Source: Chitinophaga ginsengisoli (GTDB taxonomy: Bacteria > Bacteroidota > Bacteroidia > Chitinophagales > Chitinophagaceae). From it: a stretch of DNA of 64,000 nucleotides. The notes beneath the pieces were generated by a model. It was not told the DNA's origin and searched no databases. It saw only the letters and a list, made by a program, of their open reading frames with translations. The DNA lies in the NCBI RefSeq assembly GCF_003014595.1, contig NZ_PYGK01000001.1, positions 1,015,157 through 1,079,156 of the forward strand, in the 5' to 3' direction. The translations under genes and the position numbers were made by a program. Of the stretch, positions 54,826 through 63,979 are shown piece by piece (position 1 is the first letter of the stretch; every line of letters begins with the position of its first letter).

Positions 54826-56488
54826 TGATTTCCATTTCTTCAGGTACTGCAACTTCTCTGAATCTGTAATCGTACACGATAGGAATCTCTATCAGCATAG
54901 GTTTGTTGGTGGAAAATGCCAGTTCCATCAGTGCTTCCAGCTGCTCCGGAGCTTCCAGCTGTATGCTTTTCATACCATTGGCCTCTGCCAGTTTTACAAA
55001 GTCAACGTTGCCAAATTCAACACTACGCTTAAAGATCTCTTCTCTTTCCAGGAACTGGTAGTATTTGATCAGGCCAAAGGCATTGTCTTTCAGCACAACG
55101 ATCACAACCGGAATATTGTAACGCACAGCAGTTTCAAGATCCTGGCTGGTAGAGTGGAAACCTCCATCACCACAGATAACGGCTACTCTTTCGGCAGGCC
55201 TTGCCAGTTTAGCGCCCAGACCTGCAGGCAGACCGAAGCCGAACGTACCACATACATTGGAACACATAAAGGTGTCTGGCTTATAGGTTTTGCTCAGCAA
55301 TCCCGCATATTGTTTGTGTAAGCCGATATCGCTGCACAGCACTCCGGATTCACCTAATGCATTCCTGACAGACTGAATGATCAGCGGAATATTTGAAAAC
55401 TCTTCGCTGACGAAAGGCGCTCTTTTATCGAACAGCTGTTTTAATTCCAGCAGTGCTTCATTGTCTTCTTTAGGAGCGATTCCCTGTTGCATGATATAGG
55501 GGAGTACCTGTTTCAGATCGCCGGTAAAGAGGGTATCCGGCTGAAATACGGTGCCCATATCATTATAATGGGTGTTGATAACGATGGTCTCCTTTTTATT
55601 TTTCCACAGGCTTGACTTGAGATCTTCTCCGAAGTCATAACCGATTAGCAGCAACAGATCGCTGTTATCAAAGATCTGGGACACAAGATCGTCGTGGTAT
55701 ATCTTGTCCACGTATTTATTACAGGTGGTAATGAACAACGGATGATCTTCAGGAATAATACCTTTTGATGCCAGGGTGGAGATAACAGGTATGTTATGCG
55801 CGTTGATGAATTCCACCAGTTCTTCACAACAATTGTCTCTGATCAGCTGATTGCCTACAATAACCAGCGGTTTTTCAGCTGCTTTTATTTTGCTGAGCAC
55901 TACATCTAGCTGACGGAAGTCGGGGAGGGGAGCAGGATTCCTTTTTATCGGGGAAAGGGTTTGCAGCAGGGCTTCTGCTTCGGCATCAGGTATTTCCTGT
56001 TCCATTACATCAGTAGGGAAGCTCAGGTATACCGGACCGGGAATGTCGTTCACTGCTATTTCGAGGGCTGTTTTAAGCAGTGCTGGTATTTCGAGGACGT
56101 TTTCAATCTGCGCAGCAAATTTGGTAATAGGACGCATCAGCGCTACGTTGTCTATGCATTGGTGGGTCTGGTTGAACTGTATTTCCGCCCTTGGGATCTG
56201 TGCTGACACGGCCAGCATGGGAGATCTGTCAAGAATAGCAGAAACGATACCAGTAGAGAGATTGGAGAGTCCCGGACCAAAGGTGGAATAACACATCTGT
56301 GGCTCTCCTGTCATGCGGCCAAATACATCGGCCATAATGCCAGCAGCAAATTCGTGGCGGGTCAGGTAAAAGTCCAGTGATGGTTCTTCGTCGAACTGCA
56401 TGGCCTGGGCTTCTCCGCCTACTATACCGAATACTTTCCTGATTCCTAATTTGGCAACTGATTTTAAGAATAACTTTGAGGCTTTCAT
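54818..56488 (-). CDS. ThDP-dependent enzyme (acetolactate synthase-like)
   Basis: A 556-residue protein of the acetolactate synthase/2-oxoacid decarboxylase family. The catalytic Glu is E46 in TRHEFAAGIM, with VFGIVGGEAQA before it. The ThDP/Mg motif starts at GDGGFHSTSQDLETA and ends at DNAFG (about 435-470). The middle FAD/regulatory-type domain is present. It decarboxylates 2-oxo acids and joins the fragment to a second carbonyl, or stops at the aldehyde. It is the first gene of the nine-gene operon; ~150 nt of leader sequence precede it, without a full consensus promoter. Confidence 0.92.
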   Translation of the reverse strand: MKASKLFLKSVAKLGIRKVFGIVGGEAQAMQFDEEPSLDFYLTRHEFAAGIMADVFGRMTGEPQMCYSTFGPGLSNLSTGIVSAILDRSPMLAVSAQIPRAEIQFNQTHQCIDNVALMRPITKFAAQIENVLEIPALLKTALEIAVNDIPGPVYLSFPTDVMEQEIPDAEAEALLQTLSPIKRNPAPLPDFRQLDVVLSKIKAAEKPLVIVGNQLIRDNCCEELVEFINAHNIPVISTLASKGIIPEDHPLFITTCNKYVDKIYHDDLVSQIFDNSDLLLLIGYDFGEDLKSSLWKNKKETIVINTHYNDMGTVFQPDTLFTGDLKQVLPYIMQQGIAPKEDNEALLELKQLFDKRAPFVSEEFSNIPLIIQSVRNALGESGVLCSDIGLHKQYAGLLSKTYKPDTFMCSNVCGTFGFGLPAGLGAKLARPAERVAVICGDGGFHSTSQDLETAVRYNIPVVIVVLKDNAFGLIKYYQFLEREEIFKRSVEFGNVDFVKLAEANGMKSIQLEAPEQLEALMELAFSTNKPMLIEIPIVYDYRFREVAVPEEMEIND

Positions 56489-56640
56489 CTTTTGAATGTT
56501 TGGTGGATCAATGTGCCGTAAATGTATAAGGAAAGCCCCGGCCGGTAATTAGCAAGAACAGCAAATTATGCTGCGGCAGGTACCAAATTATTTTGCGGAA
56601 ATACGCAATGGGGTATATGTAAGATCGCTAAAAAGAAAAA

Positions 56641-56668
56641 CGGCAACAATACACTTGTATTGCTGCCG
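56641..56668 (-). terminator. Terminator of the ClC gene
   Basis: A 13-bp stem with one mismatch (56641-56653 and 56656-56668). On the minus strand it is followed by a T-rich run, 22 nt after the ClC stop. It also shields the nine-gene operon from readthrough. Confidence 0.8.
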
Positions 56669-56689
56669 TCACTCTTCGGTAGGGTAGGT

Positions 56690-58582
56690 TTACTTCGTTC
56701 CTCTGAAAAATCTTTTGGACTGTTCCTGCCTTAACCTTTTCGTTCTAGCCAGGAATCTGTAGCCGCTTCGTTTTATGGAGATTTCTCTTTGATGTTCATC
56801 ACTATCTTCGCGTCTTCTGCGATAAGTGGAAAGTATCAGGCCCTTTGTAATAACGCCCAGTACTTTTTCCTTGTTTTGTCTGGAAACTACAGGTAGTAGT
56901 TCCAGTTCACGCTCTTCCATTAATATAATGGCAGCAAGTAAAGTGCTGTTAGGAAAAACAAAGACGTCTGCGTATTTCAACTCGGACATTGTGGTATATC
57001 CCTTTAATACCCCCTGATACAGGTCTTTTAAATTGATCGCTCCGCGTACCTTATTGTCTTTATCAAGCACAATCGCACCGTATTCATTTTGTGTTTTTTC
57101 TGCTGATGCTTCCAATATTGTGCTGATGCTTTCATCCTCCCTGGTTGTCGGAACGTTTTTATCCATCACCTCTTCCACATTCAGTTCCCGTAAAATATCC
57201 GGCTCATATGCATCAGGTGTTGGCACACCGCGACGATTAATTTTTTCTGTCATGATGGAGCTTTTCATCATAAAGAAGGAAACAAAGTAAGAAGCGGTGC
57301 ATGCTCCCAGTAACGGCAATAAGCCATGCGGCTGTAAGGTGGTTTCAAAGGCAAAGACTATGGAGGTGAGCAGCGCCCTTGCTGATCCTGCGAACATAGC
57401 TGCCATACCTATAAGTGCGCAGGTGGGCAGACTGATATTAATCTGTGGGAACAGCGATGTTACGATCATGCCAAGTCCCAGACCGGTAGCACCACCGATA
57501 GTTAACAGCGGTGCAAGTGTTCCGCCTGAAGTACCACTTCCCAGGGAAATCGACCAGGAAATGAATTTAAGGAAGCATAAGCCCAGTATAAGCTGAACGC
57601 TGATGTTGCCACTCAGCAATTGCGAAATATTGCTATAACCAACACCCATGGTATAAGGGGCGAAATAACCTGTTATACCTACGGCGAGAGAGCCTATTGC
57701 CGGCCACCACATCCAGTGTATAGGAAGCTTTTCAAAAAGATCTTCAATATAATAGATGCTTTTGGTTACAAAAGCGGCAATCACACCTACAACCGCACCC
57801 ATGGCCACATAACAGATCATCTCCTCTGCCCCTGCGGGAGGAATAGCAGGCATTGCAAATACCGGAGCATCACTGAAAAGCGCATAGTGCATGGCAGCGC
57901 CTGTTGCACAACCTAATGCTACAGGTATAATAGAACGGGGAGAAAATTCAAACAGCAGCAATTCGATGGCAAGCAATACTGCTGCTACCGGAGTGCCGAA
58001 AATGGCAGCCATACCAGCCGTAGCACCTGCAGTCAGCATAATTTTCCGCTCATTGGGAGAGATATGCATGATCTGTCCGGTCAGGGACCCAAATGCGCCG
58101 CCGGTAGAAATGATAGGACCTTCAGCACCAAAGGGACCACCCGTACCGATCGAAATAGCGGCAGAGAGCGGCTTTAATAAGGTGATGATGGGCTTTATAC
58201 GGCTTTTATTTGTAAGCACCTGTTCCATCGCTTCCGGTATACCATGCCCTCGTATAGCGGAAGACCCGATACGTGCCATAATACCCACGACCAGGCCGCC
58301 TATTACCGGTATGATGATTACCAGCCAGCCGAGCTGATTGTGCGCTGGACTGCTTTCTTCAATTGAAAATTTACCGTAAAATGAAAGATTAGTGATGAGG
58401 CTGATCAATGCAACCAACGCCTTGGCAATGAAACCTATAATAATGGCATTGAATATTACTTGTACGCTCAGGTATAACACCCTTTTTGACACCAGGGGCC
58501 GGTACTCTTCCTGTTCCTTATCAATAGTAAGGTCGAGGGACGGTGCTATTGAAATAGACTCGTCAGTATCTTTGTCGTGCAT
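56690..58582 (-). CDS. ClC-family chloride channel/transporter with CBS domains
   Basis: A ~630-residue membrane protein. Channel motifs are GPFGAEGPIISTGG (gating Glu retained, first basic residue replaced), GSGTSGGTLAPLLTIGG and AALIGMAAMFAGSARA, with about 12 helices. Two C-terminal CBS domains (about 455-600) start with VEEVMDKNVPTTREDESIS. It moves chloride or exchanges it for protons at the inner membrane. The ATG at 58582 lies behind a good promoter; a TTG 21 nt upstream is less likely. It is divergent from a Crp/Fnr gene. Confidence 0.93.
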   Translation of the reverse strand: MHDKDTDESISIAPSLDLTIDKEQEEYRPLVSKRVLYLSVQVIFNAIIIGFIAKALVALISLITNLSFYGKFSIEESSPAHNQLGWLVIIIPVIGGLVVGIMARIGSSAIRGHGIPEAMEQVLTNKSRIKPIITLLKPLSAAISIGTGGPFGAEGPIISTGGAFGSLTGQIMHISPNERKIMLTAGATAGMAAIFGTPVAAVLLAIELLLFEFSPRSIIPVALGCATGAAMHYALFSDAPVFAMPAIPPAGAEEMICYVAMGAVVGVIAAFVTKSIYYIEDLFEKLPIHWMWWPAIGSLAVGITGYFAPYTMGVGYSNISQLLSGNISVQLILGLCFLKFISWSISLGSGTSGGTLAPLLTIGGATGLGLGMIVTSLFPQINISLPTCALIGMAAMFAGSARALLTSIVFAFETTLQPHGLLPLLGACTASYFVSFFMMKSSIMTEKINRRGVPTPDAYEPDILRELNVEEVMDKNVPTTREDESISTILEASAEKTQNEYGAIVLDKDNKVRGAINLKDLYQGVLKGYTTMSELKYADVFVFPNSTLLAAIILMEERELELLPVVSRQNKEKVLGVITKGLILSTYRRRREDSDEHQREISIKRSGYRFLARTKRLRQEQSKRFFRGTK

Positions 58583-58600
58583 AAATTGTAATTTTCTCTG

Positions 58601-58608
58601 CAAAAATA
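58601..58608 (-). promoter_or_regulatory. Predicted -7 element for the ClC gene
   Basis: On the minus strand TATTTTTG matches TAnnTTTG, 18 nt before the ATG at 58582. The -33 region is AT-rich without a perfect TTTG. Confidence 0.55.
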
Positions 58609-58680
58609 TTGTATAAACAACATTTTTGTAAATTTATTTATCATAAAATAATTAATAAATATTGTTTAGGCAATGTTTTG

Positions 58681-58688
58681 TACCTTTG
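58681..58688 (+). promoter_or_regulatory. Predicted -7 element for the Crp/Fnr gene
   Basis: TACCTTTG lies only 3 nt before the ATG at 58692. A symmetric ATTG-N6-CAAT sequence (58661-58674) precedes it and might be a Crp/Fnr-type autoregulatory site. Confidence 0.55.
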
Positions 58689-58691
58689 CAT

Positions 58692-59363
58692 ATGACTCAT
58701 CATACTAATTGTTTTCTCAAAAAATATTCCTTACCTGAATGGGAAGCGGCGATAGACAATAATTCGAAGTGCTTGAATTTCAAGAAAGGGCAGGCAATAT
58801 TCCGGGAAGATGATCCTGTGATAGGATTTTATTTTCTGCATGAGGGGAAGGTTAAAATACATAAAAAGTGGGGAGCGGATAAGGAGCTTATTATCAAATT
58901 GGCAAAAGAAGGCGATGTGCTGGGGCATAGGGGGATCGGTGCAGATCAGCATTATCCTGTCTCTGCTACTGTCATAGAAGATGCGTCCGTTTGTTTTATT
59001 TCCACAGAATTTCTGAAAACTACACTTAGAATAAATCCGGAACTGACTTATCAGTTAATGCTTTATTACGCCCATGATTTGCAGGAGGCGGAGAAAGGTA
59101 TGCGGAATATGGTGCATATGGATGTAAAAAGCCGTATTGCGGATACCATACTTAAAATCGCAGACGTATTTGGTTGTGATGAAGATGGAACTATTAAAGG
59201 CACGTTAACCAGGCAGGATCTTGCTTCTTATGCCGGCACAACGTATGAAACTATCTTTAAGGTAATGAATGAGTTTACAGGGGATCGTATTATTGAGCTG
59301 TCGGGGAAGACGATCATTATTAAGGATAGAGAGAGGCTGGCCTCAATAATAAAGCAGGGGTAG
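58692..59363 (+). CDS. Crp/Fnr family transcriptional regulator
   Basis: A 223-residue regulator. The cNMP-type jellyroll (about 15-125) has FKKGQAIFREDDPVIGFYFLHEGKVKIHK. A dimer helix is followed by the HTH (about 165-205) with LTRQDLASYAGTTYETIFKVMNEF. No Fnr-type cysteine cluster is seen. It is divergent from the ClC gene and may control it. The ATG at 58692 sits 3 nt after a -7 element, so the mRNA may be leaderless. Confidence 0.92.
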   Translation: MTHHTNCFLKKYSLPEWEAAIDNNSKCLNFKKGQAIFREDDPVIGFYFLHEGKVKIHKKWGADKELIIKLAKEGDVLGHRGIGADQHYPVSATVIEDASVCFISTEFLKTTLRINPELTYQLMLYYAHDLQEAEKGMRNMVHMDVKSRIADTILKIADVFGCDEDGTIKGTLTRQDLASYAGTTYETIFKVMNEFTGDRIIELSGKTIIIKDRERLASIIKQG

Positions 59364-59396
59364 GAAGCTTAATGTCTGGGTTCAAAGTTGATGATG

Positions 59397-59942
59397 TTAG
59401 ATTGTTTCATCAGATTGTTCGCCTTTAACACGATAAGACCTGTTTATAATCAACATTGTAATATCAATACCCGCTTGGTATGCGGGAAAGGCAATAGGAG
59501 GAGCTATATTCTTGAGAAAATCATATCTATAATATACATAGACTCCAAATGCGAGCGAAAACAGCCATTTAAATATGTTGTTGGGTGTATTTGAATGGCT
59601 TGAGTGTTGTACCAGATATCCAATCGGATCAAGCACCAGATATACAGGTAGAATGCAGGTAAATGCTACACAAATGATAAATGGTAAGATCCATAACAGT
59701 TTTCTGTTGCTTTTTAAACAGATAAGTATTCCTTTCACAAAATAGACAGCTAAGTAAAGAATAAAGGTCATAAGAATAGTCACAGCTAAACCTAACAAGC
59801 TGCTTGATTCTTTATTCATAATCGATGATACAATGATAAATGATGTGATGATAAGAGGAAAATAGACCAATGCTTTAAATAACCATTTTGCAACTTTCCA
59901 TAAAATGTTGAGGTAATTATCAAACATTTGCTGATCAGACAT
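59397..59942 (-). CDS. Hypothetical membrane protein
   Basis: A 181-residue protein with four to five hydrophobic helices (about 20-45, 50-72, 80-105 and 120-145). The ends are hydrophilic and there is no signal cleavage site. No family is recognised. The gene is convergent with the Crp/Fnr gene and has a full reading frame with an ATG start. Codon use is more AT-rich than its neighbours, which could indicate a more recent origin. Confidence 0.65.
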   Translation of the reverse strand: MSDQQMFDNYLNILWKVAKWLFKALVYFPLIITSFIIVSSIMNKESSSLLGLAVTILMTFILYLAVYFVKGILICLKSNRKLLWILPFIICVAFTCILPVYLVLDPIGYLVQHSSHSNTPNNIFKWLFSLAFGVYVYYRYDFLKNIAPPIAFPAYQAGIDITMLIINRSYRVKGEQSDETI

Positions 59943-60234
59943 ATATTAGGGTTTGGACAATAAAATAACATTGAGGTTGACAATTTCTAAATTAAGAAAT
60001 TAGTAAGACAATCAACTAAACTTTTACTAAATATAGTACCTGGAGATAAGGTTTCTGAACATGCCATAGGTGGGCAAGGGGCTGGTATTTGGCCGGACCG
60101 GCTATCTTATACAAAGAATATAGTATAGTTGTCTGGCTTTTACTTATCTTCGGATAACCATAATCGACCCCAACATGTCCCCCAACATGTTCTTTTCTAC
60201 ACAAGGTTTACTATTAACGCTAAAAACTTAAAGG
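59943..60234. other. Intergenic region with 12-bp tandem repeat
   Basis: Holds a direct repeat of 11 identical bases (CCCCAACATGT) at 60168-60178 and 60180-60190 with 12-bp periodicity, each containing the palindrome ACATGT. It lies 45-67 bp before the barrel gene at 60235. Nothing else was recognised; a short minus-strand frame at 60016-60204 has no support. Confidence 0.45.
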
Positions 60235-60996
60235 ATGAAAAAGACAATCTACTGGTTTGTGTGCATCATCACATTTCCCTTTATGCAGCATTCTTTTGCA
60301 CAGACACGGATTGACATTGGTATCAAGGCCGGACTTAGTATCCCCAATTTAACTTCCGGTGACGGCCAGAATCCGATCAACAATGGGTATGGTTCCCGTT
60401 TAGGGCCAGATGCTGCCGTACATGTTGAATTTCATCTTTCAGACCATTTCTCTGTTCAGCCGCAACTTGAGTATTCTTCCCAGGGAGGCAAAAAGAACGG
60501 GAACCAGGCGTTTACTGTCCCTCCGGAGATGCAGCCATTGTTCCCTCCGGGCCAGGTGCCTCAGTATTTGTATGCCAACTATAAAAGTGAAGCCAAGATC
60601 AATTATCTGATGCTGCCGGTACTTGCCAAGTATCGTATTCATCTCGGTCCGCAATGGGGCTTTTATATTGCAGCAGGACCATTTGTTAGCATGGTATTGT
60701 CCGCAAAGAATGAAACCAGTGGCACAAGTGAAATTTATCTCGATAGTGGCCATCAGCAGGCATTGCCTACAGGAGCACAATCTTTTGATAAAACAGAGAA
60801 TATAAAGGATGATTTGCACCGGTTTAATGCAGGTATCAGCGGCCATGTAGGATTGGCCTATATCGTAGGTAAGGGAAGTGTCTTTATTGAGGGAGGCGGG
60901 AACTACGGTTTTGTAAACATCCAGAAGGATAATGTGAACGGGGCAAATAAAACAGGGGCGGCTGTAGTCGTTGTGGGATATGCCTTTAGGCTCTAG
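60235..60996 (+). CDS. PorT-like outer-membrane beta-barrel protein
   Basis: A 253-residue protein with a signal peptide (cleavage after SFA-QT) and a series of amphipathic strands. Examples are IDIGIKAGLSIPNL, FSVQPQLEYSSQGGKK, INYLMLPVLAKYRI and WGFYIAAGPFVSMVL, ending in GYAFRL, a terminal strand. The pattern fits the OMP beta-brl_2 / PorT-like families of Bacteroidota. Such barrels often have no assigned role. It is transcribed alone. Confidence 0.85.
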   Translation: MKKTIYWFVCIITFPFMQHSFAQTRIDIGIKAGLSIPNLTSGDGQNPINNGYGSRLGPDAAVHVEFHLSDHFSVQPQLEYSSQGGKKNGNQAFTVPPEMQPLFPPGQVPQYLYANYKSEAKINYLMLPVLAKYRIHLGPQWGFYIAAGPFVSMVLSAKNETSGTSEIYLDSGHQQALPTGAQSFDKTENIKDDLHRFNAGISGHVGLAYIVGKGSVFIEGGGNYGFVNIQKDNVNGANKTGAAVVVVGYAFRL

Positions 60997-61135
60997 TCAG
61001 ACTTATAAATTCCTAATTAGGCCAATTGGCTGGGTCTTATCTACCTGACAGAAAAGTGTACCGATATAGCCATCCATTAATAATTGCTACCTCATACATG
61101 GTTCTATAATCTTTGCTTACTTTTATAACAAAAAC

Positions 61136-61714
61136 GTGTACGATACTTTCCAGCAATACCTCGATAGTAAAATCACATTGACCAGTGATGAAAAGGAATT
61201 GATACGCTCCGTTTCGATTCTGAAGAAATTAAGGAAAAAGCAATACTTACTGCAAGAGGGCGATGTGTGGAAATATCACGCCTTCATCACCAAAGGTTGC
61301 ATGCGCACGTACGCGGTAGATGATAAAGGCATCGAACATATTATATATTTCGGCGTAGAAAACTGGTGGATCGGTGACCGGGAAAGCCTGCTAAACCAGA
61401 CGCCGTCGCGGTTGAATATAGATGCAATAGAAGACGTGGAAGTGGTATTATTTACCGCCCCAAACTTTGATATGCTTTGCGCTAAAATTCCGGATTTCAG
61501 GGATATGATCCAGGCGATTATTTCGAAGAGTTTCAATGTTAACCAAACCCGTATTTTAGCCAGCATCAGCAAATCCGCTGAAGAAAAATACTTAGACTTC
61601 ATCCAGAAATATGCTGACTTTGCTATGCGTATTCCGCAGGCTATGATTGCATCTTACCTGGGCATTAAGCCTGAAACACTTAGCCGCATCAGAAATGGCA
61701 TAGCCAAAAAATAA
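61136..61714 (+). CDS. Crp/Fnr family regulator
   Basis: A 192-residue regulator of the short Bacteroidota type. The jellyroll is about 15-115 with KKQYLLQEGDVWKYHAFITKG, and the C-terminal HTH is RIPQAMIASYLGIKPETLSRIRN. The start is GTG at 61136. It stands upstream of an SDR and a SnoaL-like gene on the same strand, which it may regulate. Confidence 0.9.
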   Translation: MYDTFQQYLDSKITLTSDEKELIRSVSILKKLRKKQYLLQEGDVWKYHAFITKGCMRTYAVDDKGIEHIIYFGVENWWIGDRESLLNQTPSRLNIDAIEDVEVVLFTAPNFDMLCAKIPDFRDMIQAIISKSFNVNQTRILASISKSAEEKYLDFIQKYADFAMRIPQAMIASYLGIKPETLSRIRNGIAKK

Positions 61715-61900
61715 TTATTTCCTGTTCATCATTGATTGTCTTTACTGAAGCGCTGCAAGAACTCCTTTTTGCTGGATATGTATGTTTATTCTGTGTTTTT
61801 CCACTTGATGTAGATCAATTTATTTCTTGTCTTGCCTCATTTACCAGGCTTTATGGTTGTAGCAACTTTGTGTTATCAACAACAACAAAAAATTACAATC

Positions 61901-62758
61901 ATGTCAAAGACAATTTTTATCACAGGCACCAGTACCGGTTTTGGAAAGCTTACTACCATTACATTAGCAAATGCCGGTCATACCGTAATTGCTGGAATGC
62001 GTAATGTAGATGGAAAGAATGCCGCCGCTGCGCAGGAACTATCAGCTTTGCCCAATGTAGAAGTGGTGGAAATAGACGTAACCAGCGATGAATCCGTAAA
62101 GACTGCGTTCGATAAAGTGCTGGCGAAATATGGCAGCATCGATGTACTTATCAACAACGCCGCTGTTTCCGGCTTTGGTTTGCTGGAAGGGTATACACTG
62201 GAACAGATCCGAAAAATGTTTGAAGTGAATTTTTATGGTGTATTGCGTACTTATAACGCCGTACTGCCTTCAATGCGAGCTGCTAAAAATGGCTTGATCA
62301 TTAACATCACTACCGGCGCCAGTGGTCACACCTTGCCTTTTATGATTCCTTACATGGCTTCCAAATTTGTAGTGGAAAGTATTACCGAAGGCATGCAGGA
62401 TGAACTGGCTGATTACGGTATCGAAAACGTTAGTATCCAGCCAGGAGTCTACCCAACAGAAATGACCAATGGCTCCAAGGCCGGACTGAACGCAGACAAA
62501 GAAAGTATCACCGCTGAATATGGCGATGCGGCTACGCAAAAATTCAATGCCCTGGGAACTGCATTATTTGGCAAAATGGCGCAGTTCAATATGAATCCGC
62601 AAACCATTGCAGACGGTATCCTGGAACTGGTAAACATGAAGAAAGGCAGCCGCCCGTTGCGTTTCCCGCTGGATGCCATCGCACAGGGAACTGACAAAGA
62701 ATTTATAAAAGCCCGTGCTGATATTAAGTCAAAATGGCTGGCTGCATACAATGGCTAA
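61901..62758 (+). CDS. SDR family oxidoreductase
   Basis: A ~285-residue classical SDR: TGTSTGFGKLTTITLA for NAD(P), NNAAVSGFG, Ser in INITTGASG and the YxxxK pair in PYMASKFVVES. The C-terminal segment is longer than in FabG-type SDRs. The ATG at 61901 is chosen because the motif MSKTIFITGTSTGFG begins there; upstream codons give an odd extension. It is followed by a SnoaL-like gene 78 nt downstream. Confidence 0.92.
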   Translation: MSKTIFITGTSTGFGKLTTITLANAGHTVIAGMRNVDGKNAAAAQELSALPNVEVVEIDVTSDESVKTAFDKVLAKYGSIDVLINNAAVSGFGLLEGYTLEQIRKMFEVNFYGVLRTYNAVLPSMRAAKNGLIINITTGASGHTLPFMIPYMASKFVVESITEGMQDELADYGIENVSIQPGVYPTEMTNGSKAGLNADKESITAEYGDAATQKFNALGTALFGKMAQFNMNPQTIADGILELVNMKKGSRPLRFPLDAIAQGTDKEFIKARADIKSKWLAAYNG

Positions 62759-62836
62759 GCAGACCGGTGTTAACATTTTCGACTTATATACATCTTTCAC
62801 ACTGTGCCCGTGAAAAAGCACTTAAAAAATAATACA

Positions 62837-63256
62837 ATGACAACCGCAAAAGAACTATTGATGGCCTACCTCCAAAACATCAATAACGCCGATAAAGCAA
62901 TAGCCCTGTTTGCAGACGATGCCGCTATAGAACTGCCTTACCTCAACAGCCTGGGTTTGCCCTGGCGGTGGAGCGGAAAGGAAACGCTGTACAAGTTTCT
63001 GCAAAACCTTCCGAAGACATTCCCTGGATTTCAGTTTCAAAATATCCAGATACATATTGACACACCGGAGCAGGCATTTGGCGAATACGAAGTGGAATGT
63101 ACCGTTGCTTCTACCGGCAGACCTTATCACCAGCATTACATGGGAAGACTTGTAGCGAAGGATGGGAAAATAGTATTGCTTCGGGAAGCGCTCGACTTGG
63201 CGCAGGTTGCTAAAAGCTCATTTCCCAATGGCGTTGCCGACCTGTCGAAAAAATAG
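62837..63256 (+). CDS. SnoaL/NTF2-like domain protein
   Basis: A ~139-residue protein with the cone-shaped fold pattern. An N-terminal helix (TAKELLMAYLQNINNADKAI) is followed by LFADDAAIELP and strands such as FQNIQIHI and GEYEVECTVAST. SnoaL-like proteins bind or isomerise small hydrophobic molecules, often beside an SDR. The ATG at 62837 is chosen over an upstream codon. It is followed by a terminator at 63293. Confidence 0.85.
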   Translation: MTTAKELLMAYLQNINNADKAIALFADDAAIELPYLNSLGLPWRWSGKETLYKFLQNLPKTFPGFQFQNIQIHIDTPEQAFGEYEVECTVASTGRPYHQHYMGRLVAKDGKIVLLREALDLAQVAKSSFPNGVADLSKK

Positions 63257-63292
63257 ATATCTGTGAAAAAATATTATTCCCTCCCAAAAACA

Positions 63293-63322
63293 AAGATCCC
63301 AGACTTTTCAGCCTGGGATTTT
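63293..63322 (+). terminator. Intrinsic terminator after the SnoaL-like gene
   Basis: A stem of 7 exact base pairs (63296-63302 and 63313-63319), extended by a few outer pairs, and a T-rich tail. Confidence 0.6.
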
Positions 63323-63517
63323 CTTATTTATTTCGGGAGATCGAATTAAGTTGTAGTAACCTGCGATATTCTTTTTTTGTTAATCGCATAAATGAACTGG
63401 AATCCAGGAATATGACAAAACGTTAATTAGAAATAGCGATGATTCTTCAAAGAAGTGAACTAAATAGAAGCCGAATTATGGAGTTAATAACATGCGGCTT
63501 AATAAACACGGTCTCAC

Positions 63518-63814
63518 TTAATAGGTTATTTGCGCTATCAATTTTTTTCTTGAAAGAGGAACTTTTAACCTTCGCCTTTTTAAAGGTGATGGGTCTTTCT
63601 TCTTTGTAGAATTTAAGAGATCGCCATTATTTGTTTCGGCTTCATCATCCATGGAGCTATCTTTGTTCACATCACCAAACCCGAAATTGTAGTAGCCAGG
63701 TATTTCAAGTGGGCTTATTTCAACTCCTTTTTTGATAGTTCCTTTGCTGCCAACACTCTCGAATTCATACTGCATAGCAGTTATGGAATTCACTTTGTAT
63801 GGATTCGTATTCAA
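63518..63814 (-). pseudogene. Truncated DUF6934-like gene
   Basis: A 98-residue frame from a TTG start. Its first ~66 residues match the DUF6934 pattern: AMQYEFESVGSKGTIKKGVEI, then YYNFGFGDVNKDSSMDDE and ETNNGD. After TNNGD the family-like sequence stops and a short basic tail follows (KRRRLKVPLSRKK). The expected C-terminal half is missing, so this is probably a remnant. The family is only known from Bacteroidota and has no assigned function. The family call is from memory of its pattern. Confidence 0.45.
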
Positions 63815-63941
63815 ATTGATTGTTTTGGGACTGATAAGAACAAACTAATATCAACAATGGGAGGATGTAATCATCCTGAAAAGCATATTCACATGTATCT
63901 TAAAAGGGGCTGACTAAAAAGGTCAGATTTCAACAAAAATT

Positions 63942-63979
63942 AAAAATATATAGCTCGCCACGGTGGGCTATATATTTTT
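63942..63979. terminator. Strong A/T hairpin at the right edge
   Basis: A perfect 13-bp stem (63942-63954 and 63967-63979) with a GC-rich loop. It follows the IS-end-like sequence at 63906-63930, and its right arm carries a T-run. It may terminate transcription out of an insertion sequence beyond the window. Confidence 0.5.

Noticed and set aside
45076..56488. The nine-gene operon as a phosphinothricin-like phosphonate pathway
   Set aside because: The ThDP enzyme, citrate synthase and aminotransferase would fit, but no PEP mutase gene is present in the window, so there is no source of a C-P bond.
60016..60204. Short minus-strand frame before the barrel gene
   Set aside because: Sixty-two codons, no start context, low-complexity product; the region is better explained as promoter sequence.
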